DNA from: Gammaproteobacteria bacterium
Lineage (GTDB): Bacteria; Pseudomonadota; Gammaproteobacteria; UBA6429; Thiohalophilaceae
Direction of reading: 5' to 3'
Assembly (NCBI GenBank): GCA_022712915.1
Contig: JAFLJQ010000195.1
Coordinates: 1-59,921, forward strand
DNA length: 59,921 nt
Position 1 is the stretch's first letter. The number at the start of each line of letters is the position of its first letter. This document shows, one piece after another, positions 45,660 through 55,095 of this stretch. Position numbers and translations under genes: made by a program. Below the pieces are notes generated by a model. It was given only the letters and a program-made list of their open reading frames with translations, was not told the origin of the DNA and did not search any database.

Positions 45660-47225
45660 ATGTCCAAAATCACCCGAGCCCTGATTAGTGTTTCGGATAA
45701 AACCGGTATTATTGAGTTTGCCAAATGTTTACAACAAGACTTTGGTGTTGAAATCCTCTCTACTGGCGGAACAGCCAAACTACTTGCAGATAATAATATA
45801 AATGTCATTGAAGTCTCCAACTATACCGGTTTCCCGGAAATGATGGATGGCCGAGTCAAAACACTGCATCCAAAGATTCATGGTGGCCTATTGGGACGAC
45901 GCGGCATCGATGACAACATAATGGCAGAACACGATATCCCACCGATTGATCTGGTGGTCGTCAACCTTTACCCCTTCGAAGAAACTATATCCAAACCAGA
46001 TTGTGACCTACCCACAGCGATTGAAAACATCGACATCGGCGGCCCCACCATGTTGCGCGCCGCAGCGAAGAATCACAAAGATGTCACCGTCGTGGTCAAT
46101 GCCAGCGATTATCAAACCGTGCTCGATGAAATGAACAACAACAGCAATGCCGTGAGCGATGCGATACGTTTTAATCTGGCCGTTAAAGTCTACGAACACA
46201 CCGCCAAATACGACGGTGCGATAGCCAATTACCTCGGAGCCATCTGTGCCAATGGTAACAAACAAGACTTTCCGCGCACCTTTAATACCCAGCACATACA
46301 CCAACAAGGGATGCGTTATGGCGAAAATCCACATCAATCAGCCGCTTTCTATGTCGAGGCTGGTGCCAAAGAGGCCAGCATCAGCACTGCCACACAATTG
46401 CAAGGCAAGGAACTCTCTTATAACAATATCGGTGACACCGATGCAGCACTGGAATGCGTCAAGCAATTCAATGACAGCCCAGCTTGTGTCATCGTCAAAC
46501 ACGCCAACCCCTGCGGAGTGGCCACTGGCAAGAACATACTAGAAGCCTACGACCGCGCCTATCAAACCGATCCTGAATCTGCCTTTGGTGGCATCATCGC
46601 TTTCAACCGGGAGCTGGATGGTGAAACAGCCAGGGCCATTGTCGACCGTCAGTTCGTCGAGGTCATCATTGCACCAAGTGTCAACAAAGACGCCATCGAC
46701 ATTGTCACCGCGAAAAAGAACGTACGCCTGCTCGAATGTGGACAATGGCCCGAACAGGCCGATACACGACTCGACTTCAAACGTGTTAATGGTGGCCTAT
46801 TGGTACAGGGCAGTGATCTGTTACTCTATAACGATCTTAAAGTCGTCAGCCAACGTCAACCGACCGAACAAGAAATGAACGACCTCCTGTTTAGCTGGAA
46901 GGTTGCCAAATTCGTCAAATCCAACGCCATCGTCTACGCAAAAAATAATATGACCATCGGCGTCGGTGCAGGTCAAATGAGCCGCATCAACTCCGCCCGC
47001 ATCGCAGCCATAAAAGCCGAACATGCCAAACTAGAAGTCAAAGGTTCCGTCATGGCCAGCGACGCCTTCTTCCCCTTCCGCGACGGCATCGACGCCGCAG
47101 GAGAAACCGGCATTGTAGCCGTCATCCAACCCGGTGGCTCCATGCGGGATGAAGAGGTGATAGCGACAGCGGATGAACATGGCATGGCAATGGTGTTTAC
47201 GGGGATGAGACATTTTCGACATTAG
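45660..47225 (+). CDS. purH: Bifunctional AICAR formyltransferase/IMP cyclohydrolase
   Basis: Performs the last two steps of IMP synthesis: formylation of AICAR and ring closure. The N-terminal cyclohydrolase (MGS-like) part has [27 protein letters not shown] and [18 protein letters not shown]. The C-terminal transformylase part has [25 protein letters not shown] (Lys and His) and [18 protein letters not shown]. The 521 residues match the family. purD often follows in relatives but does not here. Confidence 0.98.
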   Translation: MSKITRALISVSDKTGIIEFAKCLQQDFGVEILSTGGTAKLLADNNINVIEVSNYTGFPEMMDGRVKTLHPKIHGGLLGRRGIDDNIMAEHDIPPIDLVVVNLYPFEETISKPDCDLPTAIENIDIGGPTMLRAAAKNHKDVTVVVNASDYQTVLDEMNNNSNAVSDAIRFNLAVKVYEHTAKYDGAIANYLGAICANGNKQDFPRTFNTQHIHQQGMRYGENPHQSAAFYVEAGAKEASISTATQLQGKELSYNNIGDTDAALECVKQFNDSPACVIVKHANPCGVATGKNILEAYDRAYQTDPESAFGGIIAFNRELDGETARAIVDRQFVEVIIAPSVNKDAIDIVTAKKNVRLLECGQWPEQADTRLDFKRVNGGLLVQGSDLLLYNDLKVVSQRQPTEQEMNDLLFSWKVAKFVKSNAIVYAKNNMTIGVGAGQMSRINSARIAAIKAEHAKLEVKGSVMASDAFFPFRDGIDAAGETGIVAVIQPGGSMRDEEVIATADEHGMAMVFTGMRHFRH

Positions 47226-47748
47226 GCTTTACCTTTATCGCCTTTCCCTCTGGGAAAGGGATAGTTGAGCGGCCTTTTATTTTGAACCGCTACCGCAAAC
47301 TGAAGATTTGTATCGGGCAACCACTGACTTAAAATTTCAGCATCTTACCTGCAACTCAAAAAAAAGCTCCTCATCCGCCCGAGAATGGCCTTAAATATCC
47401 GCATCACGATAACGACTCAAAATTGTCATTATTGTTGCCCTGAATTATAGCAAGCTAACCACCAAGGGCATGACAATAGTTCTGTCCGGAATGCGACATA
47501 ACCCAATTAAGCTAGTAAGTGGTAACCAACTGGCGCACCATTTAAATTACCCAATATAATATGCCCGCAGCCCTGTTTAGCATCTAACATAACTTCAGTA
47601 AAGCCCTGTTAACGGGCGGGTGGTGTCGGCCAAAAGGAGGAAAACTTAAATAAATTTCCACAAATTTAATATTTTTTTATCTTCGTCTTTGTAGGTTCCT
47701 TGACTATCATTTAGACAATGGAGGGCAACCGATCCTATCGAGGCGCCT
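47226..47748. other. Intergenic region after purH
   Basis: A hairpin CCTTTCCC-TCT-GGGAAAGG lies at about 47242-47260 but has no T run. The rest (about 480 bases) shows no gene or repeat that I can support. Confidence 0.5.
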
Positions 47749-48237
47749 ATGTTATATGAACTACACATCAAAGTTCTGTTGTTGATCATCATTGCCAATG
47801 GTGCACCGATCATCGCACGGCACATATTCAGAGCACACTTTAATGATCCTCTGGATCTGGGGATGCGTTTCTTTGATAAACGTCCCATTTTTGGGCCCAG
47901 CAAAACCATGCGCGGCATATTCATGGCAGTGATGATCACACCTGTCGCAGCCCACTATATGGATATCAACTGGTTTACCGGTTTTTTGATCGGCCTGTAC
48001 GCCATGTTTGGTGATCTGTTTTCCAGTTTCATCAAACGCCGTAAGGGGTTTGAGTCCAGCGATATGGCTTTTGGCCTGGATCAAGTTCCTGAATCATTAT
48101 TTCCTTTATTGGCCTTGCAGGTTTATTTTGGATTCAGTCTGATCGAGATACTGGGCATGGTGGCGATATTTACCATAGTGGAGCTAATTCTGTCACGCAT
48201 CCTGTTTTATATGAATATCCGTTTGCGGCCATACTAA
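47749..48237 (+). CDS. CDP-archaeol synthase-like membrane enzyme (CarS family)
   Basis: A 162-residue polytopic protein of the CTP-transferase family best known from archaea, where CarS makes CDP-archaeol from CTP and the unsaturated archaetidic acid precursor. Matching segments are the N-terminal helix with NGAPII, FFDKRPIFGPSKTMRGI (the G-P-x-K-T-x-R-G loop), and GDLFSSFIKRRKG with D-Q-hydrophobic after it. Bacterial members occur in gammaproteobacteria; they cannot be making archaeol and their substrate is unknown, possibly a phospholipid precursor as for CdsA. GAGG lies before the ATG. It converges with the metallophosphoesterase gene, six bases apart. Confidence 0.82.
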   Translation: MLYELHIKVLLLIIIANGAPIIARHIFRAHFNDPLDLGMRFFDKRPIFGPSKTMRGIFMAVMITPVAAHYMDINWFTGFLIGLYAMFGDLFSSFIKRRKGFESSDMAFGLDQVPESLFPLLALQVYFGFSLIEILGMVAIFTIVELILSRILFYMNIRLRPY

Positions 48238-48243
48238 ACAACA

Positions 48244-49194
48244 TCAGCCGCAAACCAGCTTATGTAATGTCACTTCTGGCGGGCAATTGAACCGCACATC
48301 TACCACACAGGAACCCGCCCCGACCGAGGTGTAACCCTGCAATTGTTCATATCGCCAATAACCTCTACACACAGAACGTGAACACTTGGCGTTATAACTC
48401 AAGGCCACACCGCCAGGTAAACATATCTGGCCACCGTGGGTATGGCCACTCAACATCACATCAAAATCGGTATAGGCAGCATGTCGATAGATCTCCGGTG
48501 AGTGTGACAGAAGAATACTCACCTCACCATCTGGAATCTGTTCCGAGGCCCTTTCCAGATTATCGGCTCGATAGTAATGAGGATCATCTATACCCGCCAG
48601 ATAAATCACACTATTGGCCTTTTCAAGGGCAATGGTTTCATTGAGTAGCAGGCGTATATCCATTTTCTCCAAATCCGGTACCATACAGATCGAATCATGG
48701 TTACCCAATACGGCATAGACTGGTTTATTAATGGCACCACGCAATTCCTGCATACCTTTTAATGCGGGCAAGTAATCACCATAGGTATTGGCGCGGAAAT
48801 CACCTGTAATCACACATATATCATAATCAAGATCTCGTATTGCATCGCTAATGGCGGCAGGTATATCGCTGGCCATATCAAGATGCAGGTCGGAGATGTG
48901 CAATAAAGTAAAACCATCAAATTCATCAGAAAGATGTTTCAGCGGAAAAAAATTGTTTCTGAGCTGAATTCGCCGGGCGTTGCGTCTGCCTCGACCGTGT
49001 AACAGCAACAATCGCAGAGTATTACGAATCAGACTATGTACTGAATACCAATTTTCAATATGAAAAAAATTCCGCCCCTGACCGAAGACTCTGGCTTCAT
49101 TGAATTGCTCAATACCAAGGCGCTGTTTCAAGTGCCAGCGTGCTACACGCTTATGCAAATAAGCCAGTACCGCCTGTTCATCAAAAAAACTCAC
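48244..49194 (-). CDS. Calcineurin-like metallophosphoesterase
   Basis: The 316-residue product carries the five blocks of dinuclear metal phosphoesterases: LHISDLHLDM, ITGDFRAN, LGNHDSICM, LLSHSPEIY and LSGHTHGGQICLP. An N-terminal extension of about 85 basic residues precedes the domain. It resembles the YaeI/UDP-diacylglucosamine-type group of membrane-linked phosphodiesterases, but the substrate is not visible. It starts at a GTG four bases after the stop of the DUF4156 lipoprotein gene, so the two are co-transcribed. Confidence 0.9.
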   Translation of the reverse strand: MSFFDEQAVLAYLHKRVARWHLKQRLGIEQFNEARVFGQGRNFFHIENWYSVHSLIRNTLRLLLLHGRGRRNARRIQLRNNFFPLKHLSDEFDGFTLLHISDLHLDMASDIPAAISDAIRDLDYDICVITGDFRANTYGDYLPALKGMQELRGAINKPVYAVLGNHDSICMVPDLEKMDIRLLLNETIALEKANSVIYLAGIDDPHYYRADNLERASEQIPDGEVSILLSHSPEIYRHAAYTDFDVMLSGHTHGGQICLPGGVALSYNAKCSRSVCRGYWRYEQLQGYTSVGAGSCVVDVRFNCPPEVTLHKLVCG

Positions 49195-49198
49195 CCGG

Positions 49199-49537
49199 TT
49201 ATTCGGTGCCTTCCGGATTCACACATTGATAAACAGCAAAGCTTTGTTTACCCGCTTTTATTTCACTCGCAGGCACAATACTATCCCCCTTCGATTTAAA
49301 CATTTCGAACGTGCTATTGCGGGCCAGACTTTCCAATTCTCGCTTGACCTTGTCTTCATTGCGATCAAAACCGGCAATCTGATCTTTGAGAGAGACCATG
49401 ACTTTGCCCAATTTTTTACATGTTTTAATATCATCCATACTGACAATACGAATTTTTTTTCCTTCATCCGACAACTCGACCCAGGTACAGGCTGAGATGA
49501 GCAAACTAGCCATTAATAGAACAAATGTTTTTTTCAT
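49199..49537 (-). CDS. DUF4156-type lipoprotein
   Basis: A 112-residue protein with a lipoprotein signal (VLLMASLLISAC, Cys at 17). The mature part follows DUF4156: VELSDEGKKIRIV, CKKLGKVMVSLKDQIAGFDRN, VKRELESLARN, and a C-terminal YQC that could pair with the first inner Cys. The role is unknown. It is the first gene of a two-gene unit with the metallophosphoesterase. Confidence 0.88.
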   Translation of the reverse strand: MKKTFVLLMASLLISACTWVELSDEGKKIRIVSMDDIKTCKKLGKVMVSLKDQIAGFDRNEDKVKRELESLARNSTFEMFKSKGDSIVPASEIKAGKQSFAVYQCVNPEGTE

Positions 49538-49712
49538 TATATTTCCTCTTAAGCACTATCCACTAATATAAAATAAAATCGACAAAGGCATATATAACAA
49601 ACTCAACAAAATCGTCAAGAACGCCATACGGGCAACAAATACATGACCAATGCTTTCGCCACTATGTATAGATTACGTAAATTAAAATTTTCCAGTACCA
49701 TGCAACCCGTCA

Positions 49713-49904
49713 TCACTGGTACATTTTAACCATACGGTCAAGTTTAAACAATCTTACCCAGATTAACCCGACAAACACCCCCAAACAAATTTCAATAACA
49801 ACATAACCAGATCTCCCACCCAATAAATCACATCGAAAATGGCCCAGGAAAAATAAACTGCCGATAACAGAGAACAAGGCAACAAAGAACGGGAACGTTA
49901 CCAT
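49713..49904 (-). CDS. Possible small membrane protein
   Basis: Sixty-three residues with two hydrophobic helices (FFVALFSVIGSLFFLGHF and GYVVIEICLGVFVGLIWVRLF). Its ATG shares its A with the TGA of a preceding 37-codon hydrophobic frame on the same strand (49904-50017, GTG start, LLILRYLISVIVLTLVS), a TGATG overlap typical of coupled genes. Both are short and lack strong ribosome sites or homologues that I know, so they may be chance frames or remnants. Confidence 0.3.
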   Translation of the reverse strand: MVTFPFFVALFSVIGSLFFLGHFRCDLLGGRSGYVVIEICLGVFVGLIWVRLFKLDRMVKMYQ

Positions 49905-50017
49905 CACCTTTTGGCATACACAATCACCCGTTCATACCCATAGCGGCAAAGAATAGTACTAACCAAAGTTAATACAATGACTGAAATCAAATAGCGCAAA
50001 ATTAATAAAACAATCAC

Positions 50018-50503
50018 TACCTCAAACCATCATTATGTATGGATAAATAAACAACAAATTTAAAATAATCGCTCCCACAATGAACATACCCAAACTCCGT
50101 GCGGGCATATTCAGTATATTACCTGTCACTCATACTCAGGGCTACATAACCATTGCCATTACACAAATGGCAGACTGATATAAACCGGCTTAAATTCAAT
50201 CTGACTGAATACTGAAATAATCAAACAGCGTAAACGTGATAGACAAGCCGGCCTAAAAACTGTCCGGTATATTTGACACTTAAATAACCACAAGAGGAAA
50301 AAGTATCAAACCAAGACTCAAGCATGAAAGGAATCTATCATTAACAATTAATATTTAATCCCGCAACGGCATGTGCCGATATAAACCATACACCAATCCA
50401 AAGGAAACGATATGTATAACATACTAAAATTAAACCCCATTTAACAGGGCCTTATACCGGACTGGGCTATACTTTATTTAAGGCATATGACACTACAAGA
50501 ACG
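50018..50503. other. Intergenic region upstream of the patatin-like gene
   Basis: About 490 AT-rich bases with scattered hydrophobic codons on the minus strand but no complete frame. No repeat or RNA recognised. Confidence 0.45.
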
Positions 50504-51649
50504 ATGACAAAAAATAACGAATCAAAACTGGGCATCGTACTTACTGGCGGTGGGGCGAGAGCAGCTTATCAGGTTGGGGTGCTTAAGGCGATTGCTGACA
50601 TTCTACCTTATAAAAGCCAAAGCCCCTTTCAGATTATCTGTGGCACTTCTGCAGGGGCGATCAATGCTGCCGCACTGGCCTGTTATTCAGCCAATTATCG
50701 TGATGCAGTACGTCGCACCTTGATGATATGGGCCAACTTTCGTGCCGAACATGTCTTTCGAACCGATCTACTGGGCATCAGCCAGACCGGCGCCCGTTGG
50801 CTTGCCAGTATGATGCTGGCCGGTATAGGTAAAAATAACCCCAGCTATCTGCTGGATCGCACACCTTTGCATGCCTTATTATCCAAATACATTAAGACAG
50901 AATACATCCAGAGTGCCGTGGATAACGGGCATATTCATGCACTCAGTGTCTCTCTGTCCGGTTATACATCTCATCAATCGGTAAGTTTCTATCATGGACA
51001 TCCATCTATCGAACCCTGGGCACGCTCAAGACGGATAGGTTGTCCCTCCCCCATTACCATGGATCATCTGATGGCCTCTTCGGCAATTCCCTTTTTATTT
51101 GAATCCGTCAAGGTTCACAGAGAGTTTTTTGGTGATGGATCTATGCGCCAGATTGCCCCTATCAGTCCAGCCCTGCACCTGGGCTCTGATCGGGTGCTGG
51201 TAATCGGCAACCGACAGGAAAACGACATCAAAATAGAACGTGAAAAAAACCCGCCTTACCCAACCCTGGGGCAAATTGCCGGCCATGCTCTGGATAGCAT
51301 TTTTCTAGATAGCCTGGAAGCCGACCTGGAACGACTGCAACGCATCAACCGAACGGTCGAGCTAATACCGGAAACCACAAAAGAACAACACGGTATTAAA
51401 TTGCGTAAGGTAGAGATCATGATCATTTCCCCCAGTGAAGATATGGGAGAAATTGCCTGTCAATATATGCACCAATTGCCCAAAACCATTCGTTTTATGA
51501 TGCGAGGCATCGGTGCCAGCAGCAAAAACAACTCCAGTCTCGGTAGCTACCTGTTGTTCGAAAAAGGTTACACCCGAGCCTTGATCGATCTGGGGTACAA
51601 AGATGCCATGAAGCAGGAAAAAGAACTAAAAGAACTGCTAAGAATCTAA
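50504..51649 (+). CDS. Patatin-like phospholipase
   Basis: A 381-residue lipid hydrolase using a Ser-Asp dyad. The oxyanion loop GIVLTGGGARAAYQVGVLKA is at residues 9-28, the nucleophile motif GTSAG at about 47-51, and the Asp in FGDGSMRQIAP near 210. The region after 260 (LDSIFLDSLEADLERLQRIN) and the C-terminal helices fit RssA-like bacterial patatins that include a C-terminal DUF3336-free extension. No signal peptide, so it is cytoplasmic or peripheral to the membrane. No operon partner. Confidence 0.93.
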   Translation: MTKNNESKLGIVLTGGGARAAYQVGVLKAIADILPYKSQSPFQIICGTSAGAINAAALACYSANYRDAVRRTLMIWANFRAEHVFRTDLLGISQTGARWLASMMLAGIGKNNPSYLLDRTPLHALLSKYIKTEYIQSAVDNGHIHALSVSLSGYTSHQSVSFYHGHPSIEPWARSRRIGCPSPITMDHLMASSAIPFLFESVKVHREFFGDGSMRQIAPISPALHLGSDRVLVIGNRQENDIKIEREKNPPYPTLGQIAGHALDSIFLDSLEADLERLQRINRTVELIPETTKEQHGIKLRKVEIMIISPSEDMGEIACQYMHQLPKTIRFMMRGIGASSKNNSSLGSYLLFEKGYTRALIDLGYKDAMKQEKELKELLRI

Positions 51650-52111
51650 ATTCTCCACCATCACTATAATTTCATTCCATTGTTTTTTTATATTCCTGTC
51701 AAGAATATATGAATAGTATGTATATTTATCCCCATATCAACCGATAAGAAGTAATAATTTCATGGTTAACTGCACGTTAATCTACACAGATTAAAGGTAT
51801 ATCAAAATGTCATCGCTCATATCAAAAATATCGACCGGCAAAGCACAATGTCGAGAGCACGGTCCAATGGTATAAGCACTCCCTCATTAACATCATGTGC
51901 CCAGATCTATCTGCAATCGAGAATAACCTCTTCTATTACAATAATGTGAATATATCGGTCACAGTAGACCTTGATCAGTAATTTATGACTGGTAAGTAAC
52001 TTAATAACATCAGGCTGAACATGCTCTGTAAAATATTTTCTGCCAGGGATGTTCTGGTGACATGAATAGACTACATTTTTCCTGACGTGTATTTTTATAA
52101 AGGATTTCCCC
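51650..52111. other. Intergenic region between the patatin-like and cytochrome genes
   Basis: About 460 AT-rich bases; presumably holds the promoter of the cytochrome cluster. No gene, hairpin or repeat I can support. Confidence 0.45.
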
Positions 52112-53239
52112 ATGCCTAATAAAATTATTAATAAAGTGGTTATATGGGATCTCCCAACCCGGGTTTTTCATTGGCTCCTGCTGGCCAGTTATTTATTAGC
52201 CTGGATCACCTATGCTGACAACCGCTTCCTGTATTTTCACGTCTTTGTCGGTTATATCTTTTTCGGCCTACTGATATTCCGTCTGGCGTGGGGATTTATC
52301 GGTACTCACTATGCACAATTTCGTAGTTTTGCCCAAGACTGGTCTTCCGTCACTGAATATCTGAAGGGACTGATTAATGGCAAGGCCATGCGCTACATCG
52401 GCCACAACCCTATTGGCGGTTACGCCATTTTTGCCATGCTCCTACTTGGCTTCATTATCAGCATCAGTGGATTATTAACACTGGCAGGTGAAGAAGGACA
52501 CGGCCCACTACAAGGCATGGTCAATTATTCGGTTGGCATTGCCTCACATTCCATCCATGAAATCCTCGCGTGGGTAATGCTGCTATTAACAATAGTGCAC
52601 GTACTAGGAGTAATCGTCGAAAGTATCTGGCATAAAGAAAATCTTGTCTGGGCCATGCTAAGCGGTCAAAAAGAGGCCGCCGCAGGTACCTCCAGTATCC
52701 AGGGACATCACCTTCTTGCTCTATCAATCAGTATGGTTGTTATTATAGTCACACCAATCTATTTCAACGGTTACCTTAAAGAGACCGCTGATAAACTTTA
52801 TCAACCCTATAAAGGTCCTGTTTTGCCCGACAATGCCAGTTGGAGAGAAAACTGTAGCGAATGCCATATTGCCTTTCATCCAAGCTTGTTACCTGCCCGC
52901 TCCTGGCAAAAAATATTCAACACCCAGCACCAACACTTTGAGGATGACCTCGATCTCGATGATGAAACCATAACTGAGTTGCTGAAATTTCATCTCGATA
53001 ATGCCGCAGAAAAGGAACTTACCGAAGCAGCACGAAAAATACTTTATTATACCCCTGAAAATGTTACCCCCATTCGGATAACGAAAACAATTTACTGGGA
53101 AAAGAAACATAAAGACATTGATGAAGCTTACTGGAAGCATGATAAAATCAAGATCAAGGGAAATTGTGACGCCTGCCACCTTGATGCAAAAGAAGGAACC
53201 TATGAAGACTCAGACATGCGTTTACCTGAACTGGAGTAA
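52112..53239 (+). CDS. Cytochrome b561-type protein fused to a dihaem cytochrome c (DHC)
   Basis: A 375-residue fusion. Residues 1-220 form a four-helix cytochrome b561/Ni-Fe hydrogenase-type cytochrome b with paired His: WDLPTRVFHWLLLASY, FHVFVGYIFFGLLIFRLAWG, GYAIFAMLLLGF and SIHEILAWVMLLLTIVHVLGV. A further helix leads to a periplasmic part with two haem-c sites, CSECH near 247 and CDACH near 351, in the DHC pattern (FHPSLLPARSWQKIF after the first). It should pass electrons from quinol to a periplasmic acceptor. In known SHP clusters the b-type and DHC proteins are separate genes; here they are one chain. It is the first gene of a cluster running to 54923. Confidence 0.92.
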   Translation: MPNKIINKVVIWDLPTRVFHWLLLASYLLAWITYADNRFLYFHVFVGYIFFGLLIFRLAWGFIGTHYAQFRSFAQDWSSVTEYLKGLINGKAMRYIGHNPIGGYAIFAMLLLGFIISISGLLTLAGEEGHGPLQGMVNYSVGIASHSIHEILAWVMLLLTIVHVLGVIVESIWHKENLVWAMLSGQKEAAAGTSSIQGHHLLALSISMVVIIVTPIYFNGYLKETADKLYQPYKGPVLPDNASWRENCSECHIAFHPSLLPARSWQKIFNTQHQHFEDDLDLDDETITELLKFHLDNAAEKELTEAARKILYYTPENVTPIRITKTIYWEKKHKDIDEAYWKHDKIKIKGNCDACHLDAKEGTYEDSDMRLPELE

Positions 53240-53326
53240 TAAGCCGGACAATAAAAACGTAATTCAAGCTATAAAAATAACTTAACTATTATATATAAAA
53301 CACCCTTTACACCCGATGAGATAATA

Positions 53327-53905
53327 ATGTTCAAAACTATCATACTCACGGCCTTCTCATTATTTTACAGTGGTCTGGCCTTGTCCCAAGAAGCTCCTGT
53401 CATCAACTATGGGGCAATCTATGATTCATCACCCTTTGCCTCATTCCAACAAATAGAGTACCGCCAACTCAGCGCCAAACAAGCATCACAAACGAATGAA
53501 TTCACCAAAGTACCTGCCAGTATAAAAGATAAACCTGTCTTTAAAGAAGACTGGTTAACCGCAAACAAGATTCATAAGTACCTCGGTATTGGCTCCATTA
53601 CACTGGCATTATTAGCTGCCATAGTCCCTAAACCCACCAAAGAAAATACAGACGAAGGCAATCATAAAAACTTCGCTGAAGCCGCAGCTTTCTTGGGCGG
53701 TGCAGCCGTGACGACCTGTTTGATTTTTCATTATGACGATATCTTTAACTATGGCGCATCAGACCCTGACAACCTGCATGCCACATACGCCACACTTGGA
53801 GCAATTGGTTTTGCCCTGGCGGTCAGTGATGCTCCCGAAGCAGGACATGTTGGTCATGGAATGTTGGGTGCCATCCTCATGACTGTCGGTATCAAATACA
53901 CCTGA
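53327..53905 (+). CDS. Four-helix membrane protein with conserved-looking His, possible haem b protein
   Basis: The 192-residue product has a signal-like start (ending ALS) then a soluble stretch of about 65 residues and four hydrophobic segments. His lies at or near each: NKIHKYLGIGSITLALL, GGAAVTTCLIFHYDD, NLHATYATLGAIGFALA and GHVGHGMLGAILMTVG. The layout suggests a b561-like four-helix bundle with haem ligands, fitting its place between a cytochrome b561-DHC fusion and an SHP-type cytochrome. I recognise no named family. It is 27 bases upstream of the SHP gene. Confidence 0.7.
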   Translation: MFKTIILTAFSLFYSGLALSQEAPVINYGAIYDSSPFASFQQIEYRQLSAKQASQTNEFTKVPASIKDKPVFKEDWLTANKIHKYLGIGSITLALLAAIVPKPTKENTDEGNHKNFAEAAAFLGGAAVTTCLIFHYDDIFNYGASDPDNLHATYATLGAIGFALAVSDAPEAGHVGHGMLGAILMTVGIKYT

Positions 53906-53932
53906 TAACAACCATTCAATACGGAAAACATT

Positions 53933-54328
53933 ATGAAAAAATACATTTTAATTATTAGCACCCTATTTATTTGTCAAACCGCATTTGCTCAATCGGCACA
54001 AGACGAAGCATTCAAAGCATATTCAGAAAACGGAAAGCTCAAGTTTGACTCTAAACGAGGCCATGTTCTCTGGACAAAAAAACACCCTGACAAAGAAGAT
54101 AAAGATCGACAGTGCTCAACCTGTCATACCAAGGATCTCACACAAAAGGGCAAACATGCTAAAACTGGCAAGGTAATTGAGCCAATGGCCCCCTCAGTAA
54201 ACAAAGATCGATATACAAAATTAAAAAAGATTAATAAATGGTTCAAACGTAACTGTAAATGGACCTTGGGCCGTGAATGCACCAATCAGGAAAAAGGTGA
54301 CATTCTAAAATACCTCACTCAACAATAA
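53933..54328 (+). CDS. SHP-type monohaem cytochrome c (DUF1924)
   Basis: A 131-residue periplasmic cytochrome with a signal peptide ending TAFAQS. The haem site is CSTCHTKDLTQKGKH near residue 61, followed by PMAPSVNKDRYTKLKKINKWF and RNCKWTLGRECTNQEKGDIL. This matches the DUF1924/sphaeroides haem protein family. In the studied SHP the distal ligand is an Asn that leaves on reduction so that oxygen or other small ligands can bind; the Asn in RNCKW is the candidate here, and the two Cys of this block probably form a disulfide. Its reductant in known systems is DHC, encoded next door. Confidence 0.92.
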   Translation: MKKYILIISTLFICQTAFAQSAQDEAFKAYSENGKLKFDSKRGHVLWTKKHPDKEDKDRQCSTCHTKDLTQKGKHAKTGKVIEPMAPSVNKDRYTKLKKINKWFKRNCKWTLGRECTNQEKGDILKYLTQQ

Positions 54329-54339
54329 TCCGGCAGGCG

Positions 54340-54923
54340 ATGATGATGAATAAAAGAATCCATTTAATCTTCACAAGTTCAGTCTTGTGTTTGACCCTTT
54401 TATTCAGCTATATACCGGTAACTCATGCAGAACAAGAAGGTTTTTCTCATAGCTCATCACCCTGGAGCGACGTAAAGGTGTCAAACCGGTTACTGATAAA
54501 ACCTATAATGAGGAATGTGGTTCCTGCCACTTTCCTTATCAACCCGGTTTATTACCCGAAGCATCCTGGCGAAAGCCTCTGACCCGTCAGGCACTGGAAA
54601 AACACTTTGACGAAACTGCTGAGCTGGATGAAAAGGAACGCAAGCACATACTCGCAATTGCAGTTGACAACTCAGCCGATAAATCCCGCTACAAACGTTC
54701 AAAAAAAGTCATGGCATCCCTACAAGAAAATGAAGCCACTATACGCATAAGTAAAGTACGTTATTTACAAGATAAACATGAAGAAGTTTATAACAAGGTG
54801 GTCAAAAACAGCAAAAAAATCAAATCCATGAGTCTATGTGATGACTGCCACCAGAGGGCGAACGAAGGTGTATTTGATGATGACACCGTCGTTATACCGG
54901 AATATGGTCGCTGGACCTGGTAA
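54340..54923 (+). pseudogene. Dihaem cytochrome c (DHC), frameshifted after the signal peptide
   Basis: An ATG at 54340 opens a signal peptide (LIFTSSVLCLTLLFSYIP ... THAEQ), but its frame ends at 54582. From about 54462 a different frame carries the whole mature protein: RRKGVKPVTDKTYNEECGSCH, FPYQPGLLPEASW, then CDDCHQRANEGVFDDDTV and a stop at 54923. The mature part is intact with both haem-c motifs and the spacing of DHC proteins. One base gained or lost between about 54445 and 54470 separates it from its signal. No long homopolymer is at the site. Either the gene is dead or this is a sequencing error; the fused DHC domain at 52112 could replace it. Confidence 0.85.
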
Positions 54924-55095
54924 TACTTGATTACGACAGGCGCCAATCAGACTCGTCAAATACGCAAAATCCAGTCAAAACAGGAAATAGATAAAGTCTG
55001 TTGCCAGTTTTTACTTCAGCAACAGGAAAAATAAGGTAACTTAGGATAAAATGTAGGGTGCTGCTAACAATAAAACAAATTAACTACAAACACCC

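Noticed and set aside
47242-47260. Hairpin CCTTTCCC-TCT-GGGAAAGG after purH as a terminator
   Set aside because: The stem is good but no T tract follows, so it is mentioned only in the intergenic entry.
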